64,000 nucleotides of DNA from Phorcus lineatus (Eukaryota; Mollusca; Gastropoda; Trochida; Trochidae): positions 11,743,731 to 11,807,730 of the forward strand of contig OV121085.1 in assembly GCA_921293015.1 (NCBI GenBank). Direction: 5' to 3'. A model generated the notes under the pieces. That model saw only the letters and a list, made by a program, of their open reading frames with translations. It was not told the DNA's origin and ran no database searches. Positions 28,156 through 37,804 of this stretch are shown one piece after another; position 1 is the first letter of the stretch, and each line of letters opens with the position of its first letter. The position numbers and the translations under genes are program-made.

Positions 28156-28929
28156 GTTACAGAATCTATGATTGACGACACTCCACTGGCTGGGTGGAGC
28201 AAGATTGTCAGAGGTACACACTACATCAGGAGCATCATCTATGGTGGCGACTTAATAGTGCGGATCCGTATCAAAGGCAAAAACTCCAAAGACTTCAGCA
28301 AAATAGAAGCAACAGTAAATGCTGATCTGAAAACAAGTGGAGCGGTTGATGCAGGGGTCCATGCAAAATTTAAGAAGATGGAGGATGAAATAAAAAACTC
28401 ATCTGAAGTTGATATTGAGTACTACTCGACAACGGCAAAGGGAGAGATGCCACGTGACATTACAGGAATGTTGCATGCCCTTGATAATTTCAAGAATGAG
28501 GTCATTCAGTTGAACGATGGACGCGGGGTTCCCTGTAAGTGTGAAATACTACCTCTCAGCATGCTTGATGACACATATCCAAGTGTTTTGAAGGACAGCG
28601 CCTTTAACGCTCAGATGGGTACCTTAGAGGCAAAGTTTGATGATGTCATTGGTGGAAAGTCTAAGCTCGATAGGTTTCTGATGGAAGACTGCATGAATCT
28701 TGACCTTGATCCAGAGGAAGAAGACACTGCATCAAGTCTGGAGCAGAGGATTGATGATGCGAGACAGAGTTTGTTCGAAGCAATATCAGAGATAGACGTG
28801 ACTTCCCAGAAAGATGCCATTCCCAAGATTAGCAGTGCCATCAAGTCCTACAAACAACACACAAAGAACAAGCCAGGGGGATTCCGCAGGGAAGTCACCC
28901 AGTTCTTGAAGAAAGTTACTGGAAAGCAG
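28156..28929 (+). CDS. Copy A exon 2: SNTX/MACPF-like core and helical region
   Basis: A 774-bp exon of 258 codons, phase 0 at both ends (cttcgtcag|GTT; AAGCAG|gtgagt). The first ~150 residues continue the MACPF-like fold: GTHYIRSIIYGG near residue 22, a charged strand-rich segment, then DGRGVPCKCEILPLSML near 123, where SNTX-like proteins have a comparable VP...PL strand. The last ~90 residues are predicted helical and charged (SLEQRIDDARQSLFEAISEI), matching the position of the FAT-like helical domain of this family. In known SNTX proteins a thioredoxin-like and a PRY/SPRY domain follow; here the downstream exons encode GTPase-Hint instead. It is 258 residues in copy B and frameshifted in copy C. 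Confidence 0.75.
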
Positions 28930-29029
28930 GTGAGTCCGATTTTTAAAAATAATTTTTGATAACCACTAAAGTTTAGTTGATTTGTTAGTGATATTGTTTG
29001 CATTTGATTTTGAATAGTGAGTGTATGAG

Positions 29030-30511
29030 GCTACCTTCTCGAACCATTATGGAACCTATTTTGAAGAGGAATTTTTATTTCGACTGCAGAGTACCTCTGT
29101 TGAAGACGAAAAGAATGTACTTTTGGAAGATTTACCAGAGGGAAAGACCATAAGCCTCTGTCTCTTGGGAAAAACTGGACACGGCAAGAGTTCAACAGCA
29201 AATGGTATGTATGGAGAAGACTGGTCACCTGCTTCATCTGATGCGGACTCCGGAACGAAGGAATGTCAGATAAAGGTTAAGGATTTCAACACAAGGAAGA
29301 TATGCTTGGTAGACACACCAGGCAGTATGGATACTCGAGATCCTAGAGCAGCTCTGGAAGAGATCTGCACAGCTGTCGCCTTACGAACCGATGGATACGA
29401 TGCATTTCTTATCATGCTTCGATGGAACACAAAAATGACTAAAGAGGAAGTAATGGCAATTAAACTTATAAAGAAGATATTTGGGGAAGACATCCTCATG
29501 AAGTATGCCATTTTTGTTTTCACATATGGGGACACTTTTGAAACTGAACAAAAGGCAAAAGAACACCCCGTCACCTTTGAAGAGTACATTGAGTCACAGA
29601 AAGGTGACATCTCAAAGTATCTGAAGGAAGCTGAAAATCGTTATATTCTGTTCAGCAAATATGCAAGTAAAGTTGTTAAGAGACGAAAAATGATTGATCT
29701 TGTGAAAATTGTCGATGAAATGTCAAAGGAAAATGGGGAAGCCTACACAAACAAGTACTTTGAGAAAGCTAAAGAAACTTGGGAACATCTTGGATGGAAT
29801 GAAATGAAACAATCACTTGACTCTGATGAGACAAAGGCAACTGCCAAAAAGGTTGGAAAAGAAGTGGCAGATGAAGTAACGAAGGATGGGAACTCCTGTT
29901 TCCCTGCAGCAGCTAAAGTCACACTTGAAAACGGGTTTTCTGTTCCTATCACAGAAATTCAAGTTGGACAAAAGGTTTTGGTTTATAAAACTGAAAACAA
30001 GAGACTAACCTTTGAAGAAGTGTATCTTTTCGGTCATGTAGAAGAGGATATTTGGACCCGATTCATTCAGATAACTACAAGGTCACACAGCATCACTCTA
30101 TCCCCAGATCATCACATATTCATTCAATATGGTGAAATGATGAAGACTATTCCTGCTAAAGATGTGGATATTGGGCAGAGTCTTCTGGCAGTTGGCAGGA
30201 GCGGAATTCAACCAGAAGACATCACGGATGTCCAGAGTATAGTTAGCAAGGGTCTGTACGCTCCTTTCACGCTGTCTGGTACCATAGTGGTGGACCGAGT
30301 ACTCGCATCCTGCTACGTGGACTGTGTTCCTCCTCGTCTCGCCCATCCTCTGCTGTGGCCTGTCAGGACTCTCTACTCCATTTCACCCTCTTTTCTAGAA
30401 TGGATCAGTCGATCAAGAGCTGACGGGATCCCAAACTGGATAAGAATCACCCACAAACTTATATTTGGTGAAAAGTATGTTTATATTGAAGGAAGTAGAA
30501 AATTTCATTAA
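29030..30511 (+). CDS. Copy A exon 'a': AIG1-type GTPase fused to Hedgehog-type Hint (Hog) domain
   Basis: A 493-codon terminal exon after a 100-bp intron. The acceptor gtatgag|GCT is the only one in phase 0 and is conserved in all copies. GTPase (exon residues ~44-260): P-loop GKTGHGKSS at 47-55, switch threonine in SGTKEC, DTPG at 95-98, TYGD at 165-168 as G4. Hint domain: nucleophile Cys290 in NSCFPAAAKV (codon 29897-29899), VGQKVLVY, SPDHH at 358-362 in the place of Hedgehog TxxH, then GLYAPFTLSGTIVVD and ASCY (Cys428), as in Hog domains. The tail PVRTLYS...DGIPNWIRI sits where Hedgehog has its adduct/sterol recognition region. Expected role: GTP-controlled membrane-associated switch with self-cleavage. 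No canonical AATAAA follows before exon 'b'. Confidence 0.9.
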   Translation, partial: ATFSNHYGTYFEEEFLFRLQSTSVEDEKNVLLEDLPEGKTISLCLLGKTGHGKSSTANGMYGEDWSPASSDADSGTKECQIKVKDFNTRKICLVDTPGSMDTRDPRAALEEICTAVALRTDGYDAFLIMLRWNTKMTKEEVMAIKLIKKIFGEDILMKYAIFVFTYGDTFETEQKAKEHPVTFEEYIESQKGDISKYLKEAENRYILFSKYASKVVKRRKMIDLVKIVDEMSKENGEAYTNKYFEKAKETWEHLGWNEMKQSLDSDETKATAKKVGKEVADEVTKDGNSCFPAAAKVTLENGFSVPITEIQVGQKVLVYKTENKRLTFEEVYLFGHVEEDIWTRFIQITTRSHSITLSPDHHIFIQYGEMMKTIPAKDVDIGQSLLAVGRSGIQPEDITDVQSIVSKGLYAPFTLSGTIVVDRVLASCYVDCVPPRLAHPLLWPVRTLYSISPSFLEWISRSRADGIPNWIRITHKLIFGEKYVYIEGSRKFH

Positions 30512-30984
30512 AAGCTCTTAATCAGCCATTAGACAGCCATGATATCCTTCCTTGCTACTGTTGCAACAAACTAACAATGGAAAAATTCTGATAATTATTG
30601 ATATCTGCTAATGCTAATTGTCAGCAGATTTGTAGATTATGTATTTGTCTGTAAGAAAATGTGTAAAATAGTTCTTCGACAATATTGGTGTTCCATGTTA
30701 TAAACATGTACCATTATATTTTATTGTACTTATAACAGTATTTAATTTATATGTATACTTGGATAATGGGCCTCAGAAATTAACGCATTCATTATATCTA
30801 GATATTAATTAAACGAAAACAACAACAACTGCACATATTGATTAGTATATTAAGTAGAGTACATTAAGACTTTCATTTGATAGACTTTGTTAGAATATAG
30901 AAGAAAGTTTCAATTTAAAGATAATTCCCATTGTTGCATCTACGATTTTGAATACCAATATAGTCTTATGATGTTTTAATTCAG
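30512..30984 (+). other. Spacer between exons 'a' and 'b' of copy A
   Basis: AT-rich 473 bp, homologous to 46177-46691 in copy B. It contains attaaa variants but no AATAAA. It ends in a pyrimidine-rich ttttaattcag directly before the ATG of exon 'b', a good splice acceptor. Confidence 0.7.
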
Positions 30985-32316
30985 ATGGAAGAAGGACCAG
31001 ACCTCAACATAGTGATGCTCGGAAAGACAGGCCATGGGAAGAGTTCCACTGGAAACACTATCCTTGGAGAGACACAGTTCGAATCCCATGGCTATAATGA
31101 CACTGTCACCTCCAAATGTCAGTCAGCCAGTAGAATCTATGAGAACAGAACAATCACTGTCCTAGATACACCCGACACTGATGTTGATAAAACCTACCTG
31201 CTGAGGAAAGAAATAAATGACTTTTGTTTGCAATTTCCACCTAGCGCCCTCCTCCTGATTCTCAGGTGGAACACGCGCATGACAACAGAAGAAGCATCTA
31301 TAATGAAAATCATTGATGAAATATCATCCCGAACCGATTTGTTAAACAGATTGTTGCTTGTTTTTACTCATGGAGACACATTTAGACCTGATGTTAAGGA
31401 AAGAAAAGAACGAAAAGATTTATTTAGGAAGCACTTGGAGCAGCAAACAGGCGTCCTGAAGGACCTGATGATGAGAGTGGGCAATCGATGTGTTCTTGTC
31501 AACAACATGGAGACGACGACAAGGCGCATTGCAAAAGAGGCTTCCGAAATAGTAGAGGCCATTGATTCGCTGATCATCAATGCAAAAACCTTGTACGTGG
31601 ACGAAACAGCAGAAGAGGGGTTTTCATCAGTCAGCAGCAGCCCTCTTACAGACACAAGCCACAGTGTAGCGATGTACGACCTTAAAGATGAACATGCATC
31701 CGGATGGGAAATGTTGATACCAGGATGTTTTCCTGCGTCTTCGAGAGTTATCCTGGAAGGTGATGAGGTCACTGAGATGGCCGTGGTTCAAGTGGGTCAG
31801 AGGGTTCTGACAAGATCAACAAGTGGTAGATTGGAATACAGCGAGATCTACCTTTTTGGTCATTCTGATAGCTCAGTAGTTAGAGATTTCATCACCATTA
31901 AAACTGAAAACAACATAATCAATGTATCTCCCGACCACCACATCTTCATAAACCAGGATGACATCTACATGACCATTCCTGCATGGCGTGTTCAGAAGGG
32001 GATGAACGTTCTGGTGATGAGAGAAGGTCAACTTGAAGAAGACGCCGTGGTTGATGTGGCTGTGTCGGTTGGTAAGGGTCTGTACGCCCCCTTCACGCTG
32101 TCTGGCACCATAGTGGTGGACGGAGTACTCGCCTCCTGCTACGTGGACTGTGTTCCTCCTCGTCTCGCCCATCCTCTCCTGTGGCCTGTCAGGACTCTAT
32201 ACTCCATCTTTCCCTCCTTCCTTGACTGGATCAGTCGATCAAGAACTGACGGGATCCCAAACTGGATCAAAATGATCATGGAATTTGCCCTGAACAAATC
32301 TACCCAAAAGTATTGA
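30985..32316 (+). CDS. Copy A exon 'b': second AIG1 GTPase-Hog fusion
   Basis: 443 codons, starting with ATG immediately after ttaattcag. It can be an alternative terminal exon, since phase 0 matches the donor at 28929, or a separate gene. GTPase: GKTGHGKSSTGNTILGE at 13-29 is a classic AIG1 P-loop. G3 reads DTPD at 61-64 where the family has DTPG. G4 THGD is at 128-131 and G5 LVNN at 171-174. Hint: GCFP with Cys248, matching the Gly-Cys-Phe junction of Hedgehog; SPDHH at 315-319; GLYAPFTLSGTIVVD at 365-379; ASCY with Cys385; then an adduct-recognition-like tail of about 55 residues. The GTPase is only distantly similar to exon 'a', but the Hint 3' part is nearly identical in DNA. Confidence 0.92.
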   Translation: MEEGPDLNIVMLGKTGHGKSSTGNTILGETQFESHGYNDTVTSKCQSASRIYENRTITVLDTPDTDVDKTYLLRKEINDFCLQFPPSALLLILRWNTRMTTEEASIMKIIDEISSRTDLLNRLLLVFTHGDTFRPDVKERKERKDLFRKHLEQQTGVLKDLMMRVGNRCVLVNNMETTTRRIAKEASEIVEAIDSLIINAKTLYVDETAEEGFSSVSSSPLTDTSHSVAMYDLKDEHASGWEMLIPGCFPASSRVILEGDEVTEMAVVQVGQRVLTRSTSGRLEYSEIYLFGHSDSSVVRDFITIKTENNIINVSPDHHIFINQDDIYMTIPAWRVQKGMNVLVMREGQLEEDAVVDVAVSVGKGLYAPFTLSGTIVVDGVLASCYVDCVPPRLAHPLLWPVRTLYSIFPSFLDWISRSRTDGIPNWIKMIMEFALNKSTQKY

Positions 32317-33600
32317 CTTTTAGTTGACAGGTAATTTAATTTTAAAAAAACCCAGAATATTTTTCGTTTCAGTTTGCTTATAATGAGAAAATGAATATTT
32401 TATGTGCGCATCAGTTTTAACTCTAAATATTGACTTAAAGTAAAAGTCATATTTTTTTCTATGAAAACATATGTAGTCGACTGCCTTCTTCATCTTTGTT
32501 TTTTAACAGATATATGCGTTACATACATACCTACCAAATTGATATGGATGACCATTGCAAATAATATGTTTTACCAATATGTTACCCTAGAACGTGATCC
32601 GTTTTTTTTGTGCGTCTCCCATACAATAAATACATGATACATTTTAGTAAATTTTTGCAAGAAGAAAATTCAATTGTTGACGATTAAACGACTCTTTATG
32701 TGAATAATTACAATGTGTCACATTATGTTGTATATTTGTTTGCTTTTATTGCTACCATTTGAGAGATACGCAACTCCTTATAAATGAAAGAATTTGCATC
32801 TACATTGCTTTCTCATTATATTAATATTTTTTTTATATTTTTAGCTCATCCGGCACAAAAGGCCCGATGGACGTGTGGTATAGCATGGCATGTTGTCCCG
32901 TGTTCGTCCGTATATTAACTTTTCACAATTTAATATTCTTCTCAAGACCAAGTAACTCAGGAATCTGAAATTTTGTGTTCATACTTCTTGATAAGTTATG
33001 TTTTTAATTCAGAGATTTGGTGACCCTGTGACCCCTAGTAAGGACAACATGGACCACGCCCTTAAAACCTTTTTTCATCTTCATCGCCAGAAGCAAAAGG
33101 CCTTGAAAGCTGACACCTTTTGTGCAGACGGCTTAGCTGATGGAGATTATGATGTATAGATTGCGTGACCCTCTAACCCCTGATCAGAGCCACATGGCAA
33201 CGACTTAAAACCCCACTTTCATTTTCTTTCACAGAAGCAAAAGGCATAGAAAGCTAAAATATTTAGTCTTAAGATGATATGGATTTTTGGCATCGTAAAT
33301 TGTGACCCTTTGACCATTTATGAATCAAATTATATATAGCCTGATGAGCTACAGAGTCAATGGTTTTAATTATCCCATCTTTTTCATGTCTTTCACCGTT
33401 AACTCTTTTCATATAATATTATATTTCTTCTTAAATGACTTTTATATGCGTTTCCGTGCTTTGACGTTCATTGATTTGTGTGTTAAATCTACATGTTTTC
33501 ATTACTTGCAAGTTATTCTAGTATAAACAAATGCTTTGATATCGAAAACCGGATTGATACGATATAGGACGCCTTATAATGCCTTTTTACAAATAAAAAT
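32317..33600 (+). other. 3' flank of copy A: 3' UTR, then duplicated non-coding repeat
   Basis: A canonical AATAAA at 32625-32630 lies about 310 bp after the exon 'b' stop; the same spacing occurs in copies B and C. From 32840 a block containing ggcccgatgga and gcatggcatgttgtcc recurs at 48.54-49.2 kb and, inverted, at 57.4-58.12 kb. It belongs to the duplicated unit. Confidence 0.65.
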
Positions 33601-33689
33601 TATTCTTACATTTTCGTATGTTTCATATTGGATATTGGGTGGTTTGAGAGATTAAAGTATTACGTTGTTTATGTTTGATAGTTAGCAAC

Positions 33690-34423
33690 CGATATCCCTT
33701 TCAACATCACGATTTATGTGAACAGCCATCCTCATTCGTTGGCAGAAAAGATTTTTGCCATACCAGGCAACAGCAACAAGAGGCCCCTTCTGAAGAAATC
33801 GGGACTCCCCTAACCGAGTGGCAACCTTTTTCTGTGCTAGGGCATTAGGCATTCTTTTCCTGTTTGATCTTGCGGTTCCGCAGGCAAAGGTACCATTGTC
33901 AAACAACGACTTTATAAAGGTTGTGAAAAAACGGTCGATATATACATGGTGACCCCGACCATGAATCATTCTTGTCAAGTCCATTACAACTCTGTAGGAC
34001 AAGCATTGTTGACTTGTTGTTGTCTTGCCTGTATATAACTTAAACAATAAAAAAAGTGCTGAGTTCTTCAAGGGTTGTAACGAAAAGCGCCTCACTTTCT
34101 GCTGAATATCTGTTCGTTTCTCTTACGATCCCCCAGAACATTAATCTTGGAAAGAACTTCAAAAAGAAATTGATCTCTCTGTTTTCTTTACTAAAGACAA
34201 GTTTCGATCCGCTTGGACGATCGGGGGTATGGATGTGAAATGGTCGTTGCTTTCGCCAATCCTCGTCAAGATTTGCTGCATCTTCCTCATCCTCCCACTC
34301 ATCGGAATCAGAAATTGATGAAATACTGTTATTAGGGTCATCTTGAGCGTAGTATAGATCACCATAATCGACATCATTTGCGAAACCCTCAAAATCTTCG
34401 CTTTCAGAACTTGACAGATCCAT
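33690..34423 (-). pseudogene. piggyBac-type transposase remnant with internal deletion
   Basis: On the minus strand an ATG at 34423 opens an acidic N-terminus (MDLSSSESEDFEGF) typical of piggyBac-derived transposases. REINFFLKFFP...ETNRYS follows, then the frame closes near 34040. An overlapping frame resumes at LYTGK and carries HHVYIDRFFTTF...GTFACGTARSNRKRMP and LVAVAWYGK, the C-terminal half of the DDE_Tnp_1_7 domain. The central catalytic part is missing, so the copy is dead. It lies at the junction between units A and B. Confidence 0.85.
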
Positions 34424-35440
34424 GCCGACAACCCGGAAGTATGTCGTCTGATGTAAACAAACAGCTGTCAAAATACCGCGGTTTAAAAATCATATAGTAA
34501 CAATCGATCTTATCGAAATACTTCTAGCATTTTCTTTTGATGTATATAAAGCCAATTTACTGTAGGCTTCAAAATCTAACTTTAAAAACATTTTCTCCGT
34601 GAAAAACATATTTATAAGATACACATTTGACAAACAACTCAACAGTGTTTTTGTTTTTGTATTAATTTTGTCAAATCAATTTAAAACAATCCGTCAGTCT
34701 GTTTGAACTGAAATAATGGTTATTAAAAATGTTTAATTTACTGATAAGTTTGGAAGAGTTTAGCCGGGAAATGATTTGTTGAATTTTCATTTGCTTCATT
34801 CTAAGTATAAAATCATTTTAAGGCAAATATAACTTTATACAGCATGTTAACTTCCAGGTATAAGGAAAAGTATTTTCCAAAATAGGCCTAATGAATAGAT
34901 TTTATGTAAAAAAAGCAAAAAGCAAAAAGCAACAAAAACCCAAAACATCAAAAACACAGTAACTTGATTAGATTTTAAAGCTCTGTCGATTTTAAACCCA
35001 AGCAAAAACATCGTATTTTTACCGATAGCACATATTCAGGCTGAAAAACCCCCACCAAATACTTTATTCTTTAGAGTTGCCTTTTTTAAAAACACAAAGT
35101 TTTTAATTTTTTTTTATAACTTTCCGAATATGGACAAGCTGCTAAAACGGAAAATAATATCGATTATGCGCAAAAGAGGATTTATTTGAATATATTTTTT
35201 CCTGCTAGTAGCAATAACGTCTTGTCCATGGTCAATGGAGACAAGGACACTGTCTCTGCTGTGGTAGTAGCATTCTAACATACGTAGCTATATAACTTTC
35301 TACTAGTAACAGCTAAAGTTTCCTTATTCGGGTGAGCAGCCGCGGTATAAGTGAACTAATCTTGAAAGCGTCGTTAAACCCCATATCACCTCACCTGACC
35401 TCAAGATGGAGAAGACGAAGAGATTGATAGCTTGACTAGC
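34424..35440. other. Unit A/B junction spacer, no gene recognised
   Basis: AT-rich with short A-rich runs (agcaaaaagcaaaaagc near 34913). No supported feature. Confidence 0.5.
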
Positions 35441-35529
35441 TATGGGGAATCTCTACCGAAGCGTGACGAATGTGAAAACATATCGAATAACCAACATCCT
35501 TTTTTTCCTTGAATAGTCAAATTCATGAG

Positions 35530-35730
35530 AACTGGCTATCCTGGTCCGATCGAGAGTGTAATCGTGAGCGTTTATTGGCTCAGAGGTGTCACGTGAGCTC
35601 ACAGGCCTAGATTGGAAGTAAGAAGAACTTTGCCTGTTCCCGACCTTAAAATCTTTCTTTATTTCATTCTGACGGGTAGAGGTATCAAAACTACAATTTC
35701 GCGGCGCAAACAAAGGCAGTTGTAAAGGTA
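35530..35730 (+). promoter_or_regulatory. Candidate 5' non-coding exon or promoter block of copy B
   Basis: Counterpart of 20530-20735. It keeps gtcacgtgagctcacag and the donor-like gtaaag|gtaaga at about 35728. The open frame differs from that of A, which argues for a non-coding role. Confidence 0.3.
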
Positions 35731-35829
35731 AGAAAACTTTTCTTTAAACCTCGGCAATAGCTGTCCTATTGATTATGGAAACCAAAAAGGGCCACATTTT
35801 TACGTTTATTGCATTTTTCATGTTTGCCA

Positions 35830-36187
35830 TTAAAGGGACAGTAGCATTTTATGAAATTTTACTTCCTTAAAATTTCCCTATTAGAAATAAATTCATACCA
35901 AATTTGTTATCTTCTTGGGATCTAACATCTCATTACTCAACTGGTCCTCCGTAGTCGTTGAAGAAATTAAATAACAAGCAAAAACTACTGGCGGCCATTT
36001 TTGTGTGAAATCTTTTTATCATTTGATGTAGGTAAATAGATAAGCACGTTTCAACAGATAAACAGACGTTTGTTGTAAAACTGCGTTGTTTAAAACATTG
36101 TCTTGCAGTTGGAAACATTTTTTTCGATTTCATTAGATCGCTTTATTTATCCATAGAAACGTCCTAGGCCTATACTGCCCTTTTAAG
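35830..36187. mobile_element. MITE-like element, family copy 2
   Basis: Left end taaagggacagtagca and right end tactgcccttttaa are near inverted repeats. It is orthologous in position to 20842-21199 in unit A, so insertion predates the duplication. Confidence 0.6.
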
Positions 36188-37260
36188 GCAATATTTCATG
36201 GAGGACAACTTCTTTATTTTTAGTAGGCTAAACTTTGAAATTGCAATCTATTTTTGATTCTCAACAATCATATAATCACTCTACAAACTGTCTCACAGAC
36301 CACCACAAACTCCATTTAAAAGCCAAAGTGTTTGTTTCGAGTGAAATACTCACTATAAAACTGAATGTATAACGTCCGCTGAAATCGAGAGTATTTCCTC
36401 TTAGCTCAATGCAAGTTTCCAAATTATTGTAGACATAAATAAGAAGAAATTAAGGTCAGCAGATGAGCACAAACCACAGTTTTCATGAATTAGCTAGTGA
36501 TATTCAAGATGGAGAGACACAGAGATAAATAGCTTGAATAGCGTTTGGGGAATCTCTACAGAAGCGTGACGAATGTGAACATATGTATATATATAAACAT
36601 TCTCCACAAAGCTTTTTTCGCAAAGCGTAAAGTGACACAGATTTCATTAATGTTGCGTGTGGCTTAGTAAGGGCCAAAATACCATATCATCTGAGTTAAG
36701 GACAAATCTTCTTTCTAAAAATGAATCTTTTATCGCTTTTAAAATTTTGAAATTTTCTCGATTCAAATTTAAAATGAAAAAAAACATGGCCATTTAAATG
36801 TTACGATGTCAAAATATTATACGTCACATTTTTATGTATATCATCAAAATGATCTACTAAACACTACCATCCTATATTTGTCGTCGCCTCTGCCCTAAAT
36901 CAATTTTCAAAATTACGTTTGAGTAATCATCGGTGCCATTGTCCGGTTTTCGACCACAGATTTCGACTCTTACTTTTTATTGTCACTTTACTGAAGTGAT
37001 CAGCATTGAGGTGTTCATTTTCAGGAGCAACCACTACTTCTCGAATAAATAACACCTTTGATGACTTTTGACATATTTGAACCTGACAACATAGGGTATA
37101 GTCTACATAGTAACAAAAGTTTCTCATCGTTTGTATATAAGTACTTTTCAATGTGCTGAATTCAGATATGAAATAAAATTTAGGGGTCTATGAACGATTT
37201 AAATGCTTATGTGCCATTGAAAAATTGATCCCAATGGAAAAACCTGAAAAATACGTATAT
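36188..37260. repeat. Duplicated upstream flank of copy B
   Basis: Non-coding; aligns with 21.2-21.95 kb of unit A, including a variant of the dispersed motif at 36937-36956 (cattgtccggttttcgacca). Confidence 0.55.
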
Positions 37261-37308
37261 TATTTGTCTAGATAATACGTTTTTATTTTATTATTGTTTT
37301 TTCTTTTT

Positions 37309-37349
37309 CTTTTTTTTTTTTTTTTTTTTGGGGGGGGGGGGGGGGGGGT
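37309..37349. repeat. Poly-T/poly-G homopolymer junction
   Basis: About 21 T residues run directly into about 18 G residues. It is prone to length variation and assembly error. Confidence 0.9.
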
Positions 37350-37439
37350 CTTGTTGTAACCAAGTGATGATGAACTTAATTTCAATTCATACGAGCATGA
37401 ACAATTATTATGATGATGATTTATGACGATAATGTCAAA

Positions 37440-37780
37440 TTTTAGATTTAAATGTCTCACTCAGTTTCAGACTAACAATAAGACTGATATTAAGACGAAA
37501 CAGCCAGGAACTGGCGCTGGTTAAGTGAGAAATGAACAATGTTAGAATACCACCTACTGAATATACTTATTAAAATAAGTTATCAGATAAAAAAGATGCT
37601 GTTTCCGATACCCTTCACATTCTTAAGTTAGCTAGACTTGCTACATTCAAGAGATTTGTTGTCAAGTATTGCATAATTGGTAAAATTCATGTTGATTATA
37701 GCCATACTAGATTAGATAGTGATCACTTGACTTAACTTATACTTTTTGTCAAATGATCGTCAAATTTCATCTTAGGGTAG
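37440..37780. repeat. Block with inverted copy at 49.93-50.27 kb
   Basis: Shared phrases in opposite orientation include gaaacagccaggaactggcg, the ctactgaatatacttat stretch, and gatcacttgacttaact. The block is absent from unit A. Confidence 0.65.
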
Positions 37781-37804
37781 TTTACTTCTATTTAGAAGCA
37801 ATCT

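Noticed and set aside
29266-29610. Open frames on the strand opposite the GTPase-Hog exons, recurring in all copies
   Set aside because: They are conserved only because the sense exons are conserved, and they show no family motif.
35453-35713. Similar open frames in the A and B upstream blocks (20361-20612 and 35453-35713) as a conserved small protein
   Set aside because: They lie on the minus strand, and the encoded sequences diverge by frame changes between copies while the DNA stays similar.
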